A program made the position numbers and the translations under genes. Positions 52,801 through 64,000 of a stretch of DNA of 64,000 nucleotides are shown here, piece by piece. The stretch comes from Rostratula benghalensis (taxonomy: Eukaryota > Chordata > Aves > Charadriiformes > Rostratulidae): positions 2,460,869 through 2,524,868 of the forward strand of contig VXAI01000117.1 in the NCBI GenBank assembly GCA_013399305.1. Direction: 5' to 3'. Every line of letters begins with the position of its first letter. Position 1 is the first letter of the stretch. Below the pieces are notes generated by a model. The model did no database searches and was not told the DNA's origin. It saw only the letters and a list, made by a program, of their open reading frames with translations.

Positions 52801-55800
52801 TTTACGGGAAACCAACAAACACACTTCACTAGCACCCTTTAACTGGATGAGAACACGCCAGTACAGACACAAATCCTATCTACATACTGTGAGGGAACCA
52901 GGAGGATGGAAGGGAAATTCAGGTTACCGGTTCTAATCACCGCACTGCTTCTAAAAATCATTCCCATGAGATAAAGAGAAGACATCCAGGGTGGACAAAC
53001 AACTACCTTTTCACAGTGGGGTAAACTGCCAAGTCCCAGAGAATGGGCTTCAAGAAAGTCCTTCCCAAATAATTAAACAGGACATATCAAAGAAATGGCA
53101 CCTGAGAAAGTGGTCTCTGCTGCCAACTGTCATGATGAGTCCAGGAACTGGAGGGGGAAAGGGACAGGAGTGGGGACCACCACAGCATGTAGGGATCCTG
53201 GAGAAAGGCACGTGCTATAGCTGAGACATTTCCTGATTGCATTTGCTGTTATTGCACTTGGCTTAGACCAGCGTCATTCGTTGTTCTTTCTTGGGAGCAC
53301 ACAAACATTCCCTCCCATTTAAAAGGAAGGAGGAGGAAGAGCTCAGCTGCAGGGGAGAACAGAAAAATCAGAGAGCAAGGGAGGGAGCAGTGAAGGAAAG
53401 AGCAGGTATAGTGCATGTCCGATGATGTCCATCTGTTCCTCATTAACCAGATGTCCCCCACCCACCTCCTGAAGTGCCATTGACTGTATATTGTCAGGAC
53501 AAGAAGGGGATAACAATGCCACCATGGCGCAGACATTCAGACACCAACAGGAGTCCTGCCATGCAGCCATCCCTCCCTCTACTTGGATGCCAAGTCTCTC
53601 TTTTTCCTAATCAGCTTTTAAACAGTTACATCCTCATAAAGCTTCTTGCATTATAATTGCCATGTGTTTCATCCTGCTCTGAAAATAGCGAGTTATTTCA
53701 GCCCAGTTTACCAGAATCAGACCTTACTTCCTGTAACTGTGTCACCACTTCCTGCAGTGTTTAAATGAGAAAAGAGTGAATCCTTGTTTTAAAAAGTGAT
53801 TTCTCCTTGCCAAACTTCATCATTTTAAGTGTCAGAGAGTCCTTGGATTCACACCTGTATCAAAAGAACAGCAGTAGATTTATGGACAATTCAACCTACT
53901 AAAGATTATTCAGAAATGCAGGAAGAGCCATAAATTACTTTATCTGTGTTGTTGGCCAAGGATCATTTATAATAAGAGCCCATCGAGTCATCTTTACTCT
54001 GAGGGTGATCTGTGCATCGGTCTGTGTGTGGGCATGTCAGCATAGGAAGACTGTGTCTCATACCCTCAGCTGTATTCACAGTGCGTTCACGGGAAGCCTT
54101 CCCTTACCTCTATGTCCCCAATGAAACCGAAGCACTCTGTCCTCTACCCTTTAAATCATAGCACAGCATGGCTCATAAATTGTAGTGTGCAAACAGAGCA
54201 TCTGCTGAGCTGCAGCCACAGATAACGGGATGCTTCCACCTATTTCCCTTCATAAAAATGTGCAGGTTATGCTGTGCACTGGGTCCCTGACTCATATAAC
54301 AGCTAGAAGACAGCCTGTATCCTGATCTTGCCTTTTTGCTCTGAGGTCCTGCACAGGGCACTTGAATGGGTGGAGGAGATCCAGGTGTGCAAGTGTCCTC
54401 CAGAACCAACGGCTCTGAACACTTGCCATATGAGCAGCTGAAGGTCCCAGTCGCATGTTGAGATAAATCTCTCTAGTTCTTTCAAAGTCGTTGTACTTAT
54501 TGAGCCTGGAATGCTACTGGGATAGCACTAGATTTAAATGCCTCTTCCCTGGCTGCCAGCTCTTAAGCAGCTGGTCCTGAGCCTCATGGTGATGTGGGAC
54601 CTCTGCATGAGCTGCGTGTGCTTTCCTTCATGTCATGATGCTATTACATTGCTGTAACTACGTGAGTAGCTTCCACGTGGATGCCTGCTCACCATTAGGC
54701 AGCAGCGTCCTTCATACATCATTGACAGCAGTTGGCCCTTGAACCCTGCTGGAGGATCACTGAGACTGAACACAGGGTTGGTGGGATTGCTGAGCCCTCT
54801 GCACATTACAAAAGACTGAACAAAGCCGGGTACAGATGGAAAGGATTAAATGAAGACTTGGGCAAGGAACAAAGCAGGAAACTTCATCAAGATAGAGGAG
54901 AGAATGGATGGCAGATAGGGGAGTGAGTGGTTTTTGGGAGAAAGAAAAACTAATTTAGTGAAGGGAATAACCACGTTCAGAAAATACAAATTATGAGCTG
55001 GCAATCCAAAGGCAGGAGATCCCCCACTGAGCCAAAGGGAGAGGGAACAGTGGGTGGGGACATTGTGTTTGTTGTTTTCTCATAATCTTTATTTTCTGAG
55101 AGATGCTGGGGTTCAGCCACTATGTGCAAAGTTCATTTTTATCACACATGTGTTACATCTGACTGTGCCTGATGAATTATAGTTTAAGCCAGCAGACTCA
55201 TGCCTCATGATAGGATTCTGTGAAAGGCTGCACTTAAGCTACCTGGGGAAGTTGTGCAAGCCTGCAGGGAGAGGCAACTGCAGTAGGAGGTCAAGCTCTC
55301 AGGAAATGATGGTCGATAGAGGCTCTGTGCCCCTCAAATATCCCTGGAGATGCCCAGTCAGGTGTGGTGCTTTTGTCTCTCTTTACGCTCCAGAGGCTAA
55401 AAGCACATTGGAAACTCAGCAGCTGGATTCTGCGGCAGCAATCTGATGAGTGTCCAACAAATGGCTCCCAGCCAGGTTTGTGACAACCTGATCAATCAAA
55501 TTCAGAAAACCCCTTTTTAGCTCCACAGCTGATATTGGAAAAGATCTGGGAACATGTTTGGGAATTAAAGGCACCTGCTGAACATGAATGAGAAAGAGAA
55601 AAAACCACAGGCAAGCAGGTGGAGAAAGAAATGAATGGATGATGGTTAGATGATTTGTTGCGCTGGTGCATGGAAGAAAGCAAGCAAGGATGTGAAATGC
55701 CGAACTGTCTGTGCCTGCATCACGTAGCACGCGTGAGGCTGTGCTGCAGTGGCAAATTCATGTGGATGTATTTCCATGTCTTACTTTTGCAGAAGGAAAA

Positions 55801-58800
55801 CACACCTGAAAATGTCTCCAGGTGAGTTACAACTGACATAGAAAGCCTGCGGAGAAAGCTGGCATGCAGAGAGATGTGCAAAGGCGTACCCACAGTGACG
55901 GTTGTTGCTATTAAACACCATCTGTTGCAGATGCACACAGGAACTCAGTATTGGATCCTTCTTACATCACAACGGTTAAATGAGATAATCTGCATCTTAG
56001 CCTCCCACTCATCATCACTGAACATAAGAATCAGTGGTTTATGCTCACTTGTAGTAGCTATGGGTTCAGCCTTATATGTCAACTTCAGGCCTTACTTCCC
56101 CAACAGTGCCCAAAACTTCAACAGCATGAATTTTCTTTTCTTTTTTTCCTTTGCTCTTTTCTTCTTCTCACTCAAAGCATTGTAGAGTTGATTTGTTTTT
56201 TAATAAAACCTTTTTTGGGTAGCAAGTAAGTCTGCAATTGCAGCAAGAACAATATCCCAGTATTCTCTCTTTCCCCTTTGGTTCTAACAACCTCTGAGTA
56301 TCAAACGGGCTTTGCTTTGGAGAGAAAAAAGGATAATAATGAATGACTTAAAATAGCTCTGCTGAGGAAAATATGAGTTTGATTTCGATTGCAAAGGGAA
56401 TAACTTTTTTTTTTCCTAGCTCACTCGCTGACTCCAGTAGAAGACCAGCAAGATCTGATGTGGCTCCTGCTGAGACCTCCTGTGTACAAAGAATCTGGGA
56501 GCTTGCAAGAAGTACTGTAGAGCTTGAATTGACTCTAATACATTACTGATTGCAATCCATGACATTTCCATGGTACTTTAGAGATCATCTATGTACTTTG
56601 CACTTGGAAAACAGGCAATACTCTTCTGCGGTGTGATAGGCAGCAGGGCCAGGTAAACAGTGTTCTGAAAGAATGGTGGAATGATCTGGATACAGATTTA
56701 AGACTTGTTGAGAAGTGAGTTCGGCTCTGTTGCAGTCTTTGTGTATACTTGGCTACTCCCTTAACCTTCCTGTGTCTGAGATTTTCCACACATGGCACAG
56801 GCATGGGAGCATTTTCTTGTGCTCCAGGGACACTGGGTGATGAAATGCATCAAGGAGTGAAAAACCATGCATTAGCAGAATGACTTCCATTGCTGTGAGC
56901 AGAGGACATCATGCATAGAAAGCATGAGTTGAAACCTCACCAGCAGGATTGTTTTTGCTGATGGGAAATGGGACATTTCCTTCAGTAAATCAGTTGTTAG
57001 TTTTTGTTTACCTGACCAGTGATGGCACTAGTGGGTTGGGAATGTCATCCTGTTTGGTACCAGTAAAACTTTCATACCACAATCTGCCACTCTTTATTCT
57101 GGAGGTGCCATGTATGTCATGGAAAATAAATTTATTTTGAGAGGTTTAAAAATGTTATTGAGACTATAACATATAAGATATGTTTCTTCTCTGTGAAAGC
57201 AAGCATCAGTTGCTACTCAAATATCCACACAGACCTCACAGGAGGCCATAATGATCTTTAAAAATAAATCTTAGAGAAGTCTCTCTATGCATACAAATGT
57301 CAACATTTTAAACTTTTGCCCTTCAAAGTGACTTTTTTAGAGAAGCTGTGGATTTTCAGCTTTCTCAGTGGTGTCTGAAACAGGATGGATGGTGTGGGGG
57401 TTAAAGGTGGCTTTGTGCTGCATTTGTATTTTTCTGACCATCAGATCAGAGGAGATTGGCTTAATCTCTGATGCAAGTTAGAGTCACCTCAGGTATATGT
57501 GCTAACATATACCTGACCAAATCATAACTCAAAACAAAGTACCACTAAAGCAGTGCACTCCCGGAACATGATGTCCTGTTACTTGTTCTGTTTGTCCTTT
57601 GGCCACACCTCCTAACTGAAGGGAGGTTTATGCATTCTTTGGCTATGTAGGGGTTTCCCTATGACAGGGAACTTAAATCAGCAATGTTTGGCAATGTTAG
57701 TGGAGGGCAGGATCTCTTTCTGACTCTATGGAGTCAGGTAGCAATACAATTAACTGAAATAGCATGATTTTTGTTCTGAAAAAAAAATAATAAAGTCACA
57801 GTTTCAGGCCTGGCACAGGTGTTGTTTCAGAGGGGACAAATCACAAAAGTCACAGTGTTTGTTTAAACTAATAAATGAGACAAATGCACATTTTCCAGGG
57901 ACAAGGTACTTCAGCCATGAGAAGAGGCCATAACCAGGTGCACTAGAAGGCTATGCAGCAAACCCTTCGCATTATTCCTCTGATGTACTTCAGCAGTGCT
58001 CCTGGTGAGTTCAAGAGATGGTATCTGAGGAACCCAACCTGACCTCATGATCCAGCAAAAACCTGTATGACACACCAGTACCTGATATAACCAGTGCAGA
58101 ATCACCACGATAACCTAGCATGACCCGCAAGACTGACCCCGTGACAACATTTGATTTATTACAAATGACATGGATTTAATCAGTCACCGGAGAATGCTAA
58201 ATGACGCAGCACAGCCTTGCTCATTGTGGCTCTACTGAACTGGCATGCACTGATTGGCTTTGGGAACACACCCATTGGGTGATTCATCCAATTAAAGAGC
58301 AGCCAGTCCTCCCAACGCTAATGGAATACATGTGTATTTTACTTGTAGCACTTTCTAGCAACCCATTTAAGCTTTTCTGCTGCTCTCATCACCCTGAGGT
58401 ATGAGCACATTGTAACTGATGGACGGCTGGTTTGCAGTTGAGGTTAAAGGAAAACCTGGTTCCTAGTAGGATAGAGTTGAAGAATTTGTGAGATAATAAT
58501 CTGAATAAAAATGTTCAGTCAGCTAATTAATTACTAATTATTTACAGAGGCTTAGCACAGGTTAGATGGTGTTCCCTACCCAATAACATTAACTGTTAGG
58601 GACTGTGTGCATTATGCAAACCAGTGATAAAAGATTGTTGTGAACTGTGTAAACTATACCTCAAATATGATTTGAGATTTCCTGCAGACCACGAGAAAGA
58701 TACTGTGGTTCTTCTCTACTGGAAGGGGAAGTAAAGATTCAAGTAAAGTTTCAAGGTGCATAGCAAATTGCCCACTAAGGTCACTACTGTATTAGCGTAT

Positions 58801-59191
58801 GTCAGATATAGGGCTCTGTCCTCAAATTAATTCAAATAGCTTCACCCCATTTAATGGAACAAAACAGCAAAGAATTTTGCTTAAATTCCATCTGAAGACA
58901 TTCTGTATGTAGGGGAAGTCCTGGGTGACATAAATTCAGGGACATGTGAATGTGATGGTAGTTTAATACTCTTTTATCCTTCTCTGTCATTCTGGACCAA
59001 GTATAATCCAGACAAGCTGGAAGATCCAGTCCACACATGAAGGACAACAAATAGCATCTGTCATGAACTAAGCCGATTCCATAGTATTGTCTCAACCCTC
59101 ATAATAGACCTAATTTTTTCCTATCAGAGACTCAGTTTCCCCCATTCCTTTTGTATGTCCCTTGATCCATGAGGTCCCAGCTCACTTCCTT

Positions 59192-59240
59192 CTCTGCATG
59201 AAAATTAAACCTCTGCATGAAAATTAAACTGCATGAAAAT
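59192..59240. repeat. 19-bp tandem duplication with a partial third copy
   Basis: CTCTGCATGAAAATTAAAC occurs exactly at 59192-59210. It repeats at 59211-59229 with one end difference, and an 11-bp part (TGCATGAAAAT) follows. Confidence 0.85.
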
Positions 59241-59497
59241 CTACCCTGATTCCCCACTGATTTTGCTGCCTAACAAATGAAAAAAAAAGATTCTCCCTCA
59301 TTCGCTCCCACCATCCTCCTAATCTAATGCCCTGATGTTATTTGCATAACAACGTGTAGAGCGAACTGATCTGCCTCCCTTCTTGTCATCTTCTCTTACA
59401 TACCCGGCCCAGTTCCCAAGGTCTGATTTTGTACAACTATGAACATTTATTCTTGGAAATTGATCACTGGCCTAGAGGCTAAATGTTTGTTATTTGG

Positions 59498-59537
59498 AAA
59501 AAAAAAAAAAAAAAAAAAGGAAAAAGAAAAAAAAAGA
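59498..59537. repeat. Poly(A)-rich tract
   Basis: Twenty-one A followed by GG and further A-rich sequence. No upstream retrogene or SINE body was recognised. Confidence 0.8.
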
Positions 59538-62332
59538 TAACATTACAATTATTCTTATTTTAGGTCCTGAAAAGGGCAGGAAGTCCTACTACATTAGCAA
59601 TGAAAGGAACAAGGGTGACTCAAGAGGGTCTTGGCAGGTTAATAAAGTCACAACATTTGAAACAAAGTCCACATTTGATCACCTATGAACAATTTATCAA
59701 TAGCTCAGTGATGAAAATGAAAGCTCTTTCACTTCATTAAACACATTCAGTGCCATTTGCTCTACATTCCAAATGGCTGAATTGATGTTCCAATGCAGCC
59801 TATTTTTAGTATTTCTGATTAGTTCATTATTTGGAAAAGCTTCTGACTGTTTATCTGTTGCAGAGATCTAACTCTTCACGTGGATCCCAAAGAAGAGCAG
59901 GGCTTCATATAAGTCTTAAGAATTTGTTTGGATGTGGGTTCAACCTCTGTCCCTGCTGTGGTGCAGCTCAGTGAAGTGATCATCATGGAACTTTATTCTC
60001 CTTGAGTCCTTTCTTTTGTTTTTATAATGGAGGAGTAGCCATGTAACGTATTACACACTTTTACAAGAAAACTAAGATAAAGAATGACAGAAAACTAGCA
60101 GTCTCAGAGAGAATTAAACAAGATACTCAAAATAAGTGATCTCTTGGGTGTCTGAGTAAATTACCACCTCCAGATCAGATTTTATTTATTTTAAGAGCAA
60201 ACTATTTCTTTGCTGGTAAATCCTGCAGTTTTGTCATGATTCCAAAGAATTTTCACTGGTAAGTGACAACCCTAGAGACGGAAGTGGACGTGTATCCCCA
60301 GGGCAGATACCACATGGGCAAAAGCATCCCAACATTGCCTTTGCACCAAGCTTCAGCCCTCATGTGAAAGGACAGGATCTGCAGGTCACATGGAGATTCG
60401 TCTCTGTGTCCTTCAGCCCTGCCTGCTAAAACTGCAAAGGAGAAATCCAGCTGTGATGGCATCTTCTAGCTGTAGATTTCTCAAGCACTAGGAGACACAT
60501 CTGGGACTAACCTTCCTTTCAGAACCCCAATAAATACAGTACCCCTCCCATAGGAACAGAATGAGATGTGATCATTCATTCCTTTCGGACCCCCTGTGGT
60601 TATCAAGTTTGGGGAAAGCCCCCCTCCAACAAGTTGACATGCCCGTATGGGGACACGGGAATTAGATGTGGGTTGAGAGCTGAGAGAGGCTCTTACCATA
60701 AATCTCCATGGCCCAATGTAATGTGACCTTGCACGGGTCTTGGAAGCAGCACACCTGAGTAAGCGCTGCATCCTGACAGCTCTCAGACACACTGCTAATT
60801 TGCCTGTGCAGAGCACCATGCTTGAGTAGCCATTAGGGCTTGAAATACCCAGTCTAGCTTGCTTGGAGTTATTCGGGTATCTCCTTCTGGCACTGCCTGG
60901 TGCTGGGTGGATGTGCCCTGTTCTGCATTCTGCTCTGCCTGGAGAAGGAGATCAAGTCAGTGCTAGGTGTAATACCTTCTTAATGATGTCAAAGGCAACA
61001 AAGCAGAAACAAGTTCTACAAGTTTGCTGTCTTCTGCTTTGCTGCCTTTCATATGTCGTTTGTCATCTTAGATTGTCACTTCTTTGAGGTAGGGACGACA
61101 GCTTTTGTGTACATACAGTGTCTAGCATAAAGGTGATTCCACCCTATGTGAAGCATTTTGGTGCAGCCGCAATGGCGAAATGGCAATAAAAGGTGAAATA
61201 CTCAGAAATCCTCTGTTGAAGAGCAGAGGAACATGAAGTTTTGGTTTCCCTGTTTTATCAAAGATAAACTGGCTAAAACATGGGTTCTCTGCCATGAAAA
61301 CTGCACCTCAGACCTCCAGAGGAAGGACAAATTCACGTGCCTACAACTGTGAGACCAGCAGAGAACCTCTATCTAGGAGGTGTCCGTGTCCTGCCTTCAG
61401 TTGCTTACATAGACAAATTGCTTGGCATCAGCATGTTGAGACAAAAATTTTATCCTCCAGCTCCTTTGATTCTTCCTCTCCCCAGCTTTCCTTTGCTAGA
61501 CGTTCTGAATGGAGCCATGACCACTGGTTACACTTTCTGAATTGCTGCAGGTCCATGGTTGATTGGTTTGTGTGACTGATCCTGCTAAACCCTAAACCCT
61601 TCTTTCTCCCACAGGCTGTGGCAGTGGTGAGAGGGAGTAAAGGCCTTAAGGGGAGGCAAGTGCCGGCATCAAGCAAGAGAAAATCTGTCCCGTTCCACAA
61701 GGCAGAGAAGATGGATGAGGAAGTCTAACTCCACCTATCAGCTCCAGCTAATAATCCTGCTTCTCTCAACAATTAAAGCCTCTCCCACCTCCAAGTCCCA
61801 AGGTTTCTCCTGACTCACCCTCCCTTTCAGACCATATTTCTCAATTATTTCCTTCCAGCTCTCACACTGCATTCCTATTACCACCTCCCCATGCCATGCC
61901 ATGGCCAAGTTCTCGGTCCCCTTTTGCCTAGTGTTTCCTTCTGGCCAGCTGTGCTTTCTGGCTGCCACAGACCTTTCCAGCCCCAACTGTCCCTCTGTTT
62001 CCAGCATGCAGATATGCTTTCCGCTGTAACTGACTTAATCTACTCCTAGAAACAACCCATCCCTTCTGTTTCCACAAAAGAGCTTAAATCCTCACTGGCC
62101 CTGGTGCCTTTACATCCTCACGGTGTTCTTTCTCACTGTCTTGCTTTTCTCTGAATGCTTTCCCCTTCACTGTTCCTGTAAATGTGGGCCAAGCTGTAAT
62201 GATGCAGCACACAGAAAACCACCTTTCTCCTGTGATCTTAGACAGCCCCTGGAATTAATTCCTGGAAAGCTGTTCTTGGCCTTTCTGAGTTATGCTTCCC
62301 TGTGAACGTATGGACAAAGTGATGACTGAAGA

Positions 62333-62376
62333 GGGGAAGAGCGGTGCAATGATTGGGGAAGAGTGGTGCAATGATT
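62333..62376. repeat. 22-bp tandem duplication
   Basis: GGGGAAGAGCGGTGCAATGA + TT is followed directly by the same 22 bases with one C-to-T change. Confidence 0.9.
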
Positions 62377-64000
62377 AGGTGGTCACCTGAAATTTAGGAA
62401 AATTGTCAATCTGATGCTTTTCTTGCGTGCTGTGCTGCTGTTTGCTTTGCAGTTCACTCGTCAGGGTAGACATATTATGTTCTCTGTTGCTCCCTTTCCT
62501 GACAGCAAAACAGCTGCACTGGTCTGCTCTTGGCAGTTGTTTCCTTCAAGACTATTGAGTACAGTTGCAATGGAGGTGTCTCAGCTGGAGGACACCATGC
62601 AACATTCAGCTCCAAGTAATCTCCAACACCAAACCTATTCAGAAAGCTCTGAAGCAGTTGGAGGAGATGAGAGCCTGGAGATATCTGAGAGCCTGGACAT
62701 AGCTGTTCCTGGGCCTTTTCTCTCCCTTACCTGCGTTTCCACAGTGTGTTAGGGACCGCTGTCTTTCACTCAGTTGTTTCCTCTGGATGCCAGCCCCTCT
62801 TGCTATCTATCTTGCTAGATAGTCTAAACCATCTCTTCACCTTGCCCACAAGGTTACCACTATCTATGGCCAAGAGTGAACTCTCAAATGCTAGGAAACC
62901 ATACATCCTCCAGTTGTATAATTCAGTAAAACTTTATAGTTGCTTCAACCTTGTCCCTGTACTTTATTTTACCTCTCAAGCACCATTCATTAGTCTCTGA
63001 ATATTTGATTTCTGTCTCTCCCCTGCCTTCACACAAGATGACATTCTTTTCAGCTTGAGTCCTTTCAGGCACTACTGATCTTGAAGCTCCCCAATTACAA
63101 CCACTTTTCTCGTGATGGTGACACCTTAAGAGACAACAGCAGCTGCCTATAAAGGGCCTCTGCCATCTGTTTGCCACTTCTTTGAGACAGCTCTAGCTAT
63201 ATACAGAAAAATATTTATCACAGTTCATTCACTCTCTCACTCAAAAATGAGCAAGAGAAAAATGTCTTTCTTCATGATTCTGCCATTGCCCTTCAAAAAC
63301 CTGTGACCCTCAGCCTAAGAAAAAGGGCAATAGCTGAATCAAAAAGAAGCAGTAGAAATTTTTGATGATTGATACCTTGAGACCCTGTACTCTGAAGGTA
63401 ATTCTGGAGGGCATCAGATTTGGAAATGACTCCTCATGGCTGTCCGAAAGGCAATAGTCAGAGCCAGGCCACTTTGTCCCAACCACCATGCTTTCCTATT
63501 GACCTTATCTGAAAGAAGATACACCCGTGCATGTGCACACACACCACACAAACACACTTAGTCATCAATCCTTTTTTACTACCTTTCCATAGAGACTGAA
63601 CAGGATAAGATCAAGTGTATTTCTTATCCAGAAGAACTATGGGCTAAAAACGTAAAGGGAAAAAACGTCAGTGGGGGTGAGGGCTGGGGTTAAAACAGCA
63701 GACATGAGAGGTGACATGGAGGAAAAGTGAGGAAAAGAAGAAACAGTAAATTCTGAAGGGGACTGATGGAGAGAATGAAGAAAAACTGAAACCAGGAATG
63801 AAAACACAAATGAAACTGAGAAGGAAATGTATTAGGCAACATCTCCAGGAGGAAATAAAGCTCTGGGAACAGGTTCTCAGAAATTTACTAGTTAAAACGG
63901 ACAGGTCGCAGTAAGGTTGAAGGAGTCAGCAAGTACGGTTGGATCAGAAGTGGTTTGATTGACAGTGTTTGATTTATGATACTGAATGAGCATGACCATA

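Larger units (their letters stand above)
27370..64000 (-). other. CACNG2: CACNG2 intron 1 (3' part; exon 1 outside the window)
   Basis: From the exon 2 acceptor to the right edge I found no match to the expected exon 1 peptide on the minus strand and no exon of another gene on either strand. CACNG2 intron 1 is known to be very long in mammals, so treating all 36.6 kb as intron is the simplest reading. Recognisable contents are listed separately. The remainder (roughly 27,700-32,130, 37,480-39,480, 44,670-48,400, 49,800-59,190 and 59,540-64,000) shows no gene that I can support. Confidence 0.75.

Noticed and set aside
59498..59537. Poly(A) tract as the tail of a processed pseudogene
   Set aside because: No gene-like or SINE-like body was recognised upstream on the plus strand, and no flanking duplication was seen.

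Overview
This is a window of a bird nuclear genome. The avian evidence is CR1 retrotransposon 3' ends carrying short ATTCTATG/ATTCTGTG-type tails, LTR copies resembling the U3/R/U5 layout common in bird endogenous retroviruses, and two multi-exon vertebrate genes in an order known from amniotes (EIF3D next to CACNG2, as on human 22q12.3). It is not a prokaryotic or phage region: there are no operons, CRISPR arrays or compact coding stretches. I cannot name the species.

Layout. (1) 1-6,230, minus strand: the 5' part of EIF3D, which encodes the cap-binding subunit d of translation initiation factor eIF3. Twelve coding exons give codons 1-449 plus two bases. The exons for roughly the last hundred residues lie beyond the left edge. 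A CpG-rich promoter and an untranslated exon 1 lie at about 6,150-6,300. (2) 6,230-10,480: the promoter-side region. Two LTR-type repeats of exactly 527 bp differ at only two positions. The first sits inside the CpG-rich promoter region, separating its EIF3D-proximal part from a second CpG-rich block at 6,976-7,330. A CR1 3' end lies at 7,741-8,308. (3) 10,473-19,470: about 9 kb of intergenic DNA with no gene that I recognise. (4) 19,470-27,369, minus strand: the last three exons of CACNG2 (stargazin, TARP gamma-2), with a probable 2.9-kb 3' UTR that contains an assembly gap. (5) 27,370-64,000: most simply read as CACNG2 intron 1, since exon 1 was not found. It holds CR1 fragments, degraded ancient SINE/LINE-like relics, simple repeats, small tandem duplications, a compact CpG-rich island at 34,185-34,541 and one assembly artefact at 37,439-37,477.

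Both genes are transcribed leftward, so the 3' end of CACNG2 lies about 13 kb upstream of the EIF3D promoter. They are unrelated in function: EIF3D is a housekeeping translation factor, and CACNG2 is a neuronal AMPA-receptor auxiliary subunit. All exon junctions I placed use GT/AG borders and keep frame. The EIF3D codon numbering matches the human protein at known cap-contact residues, and the three CACNG2 exons total exactly the length expected for a 323-residue protein.

I found no convincing undescribed multi-gene system. The observations most worth a check are the near-identical LTR pair inside and near the EIF3D promoter, with inverted repeats straddling their left junctions; a strong RNA G-quadruplex motif just after the CACNG2 stop codon; and the intronic CpG island.
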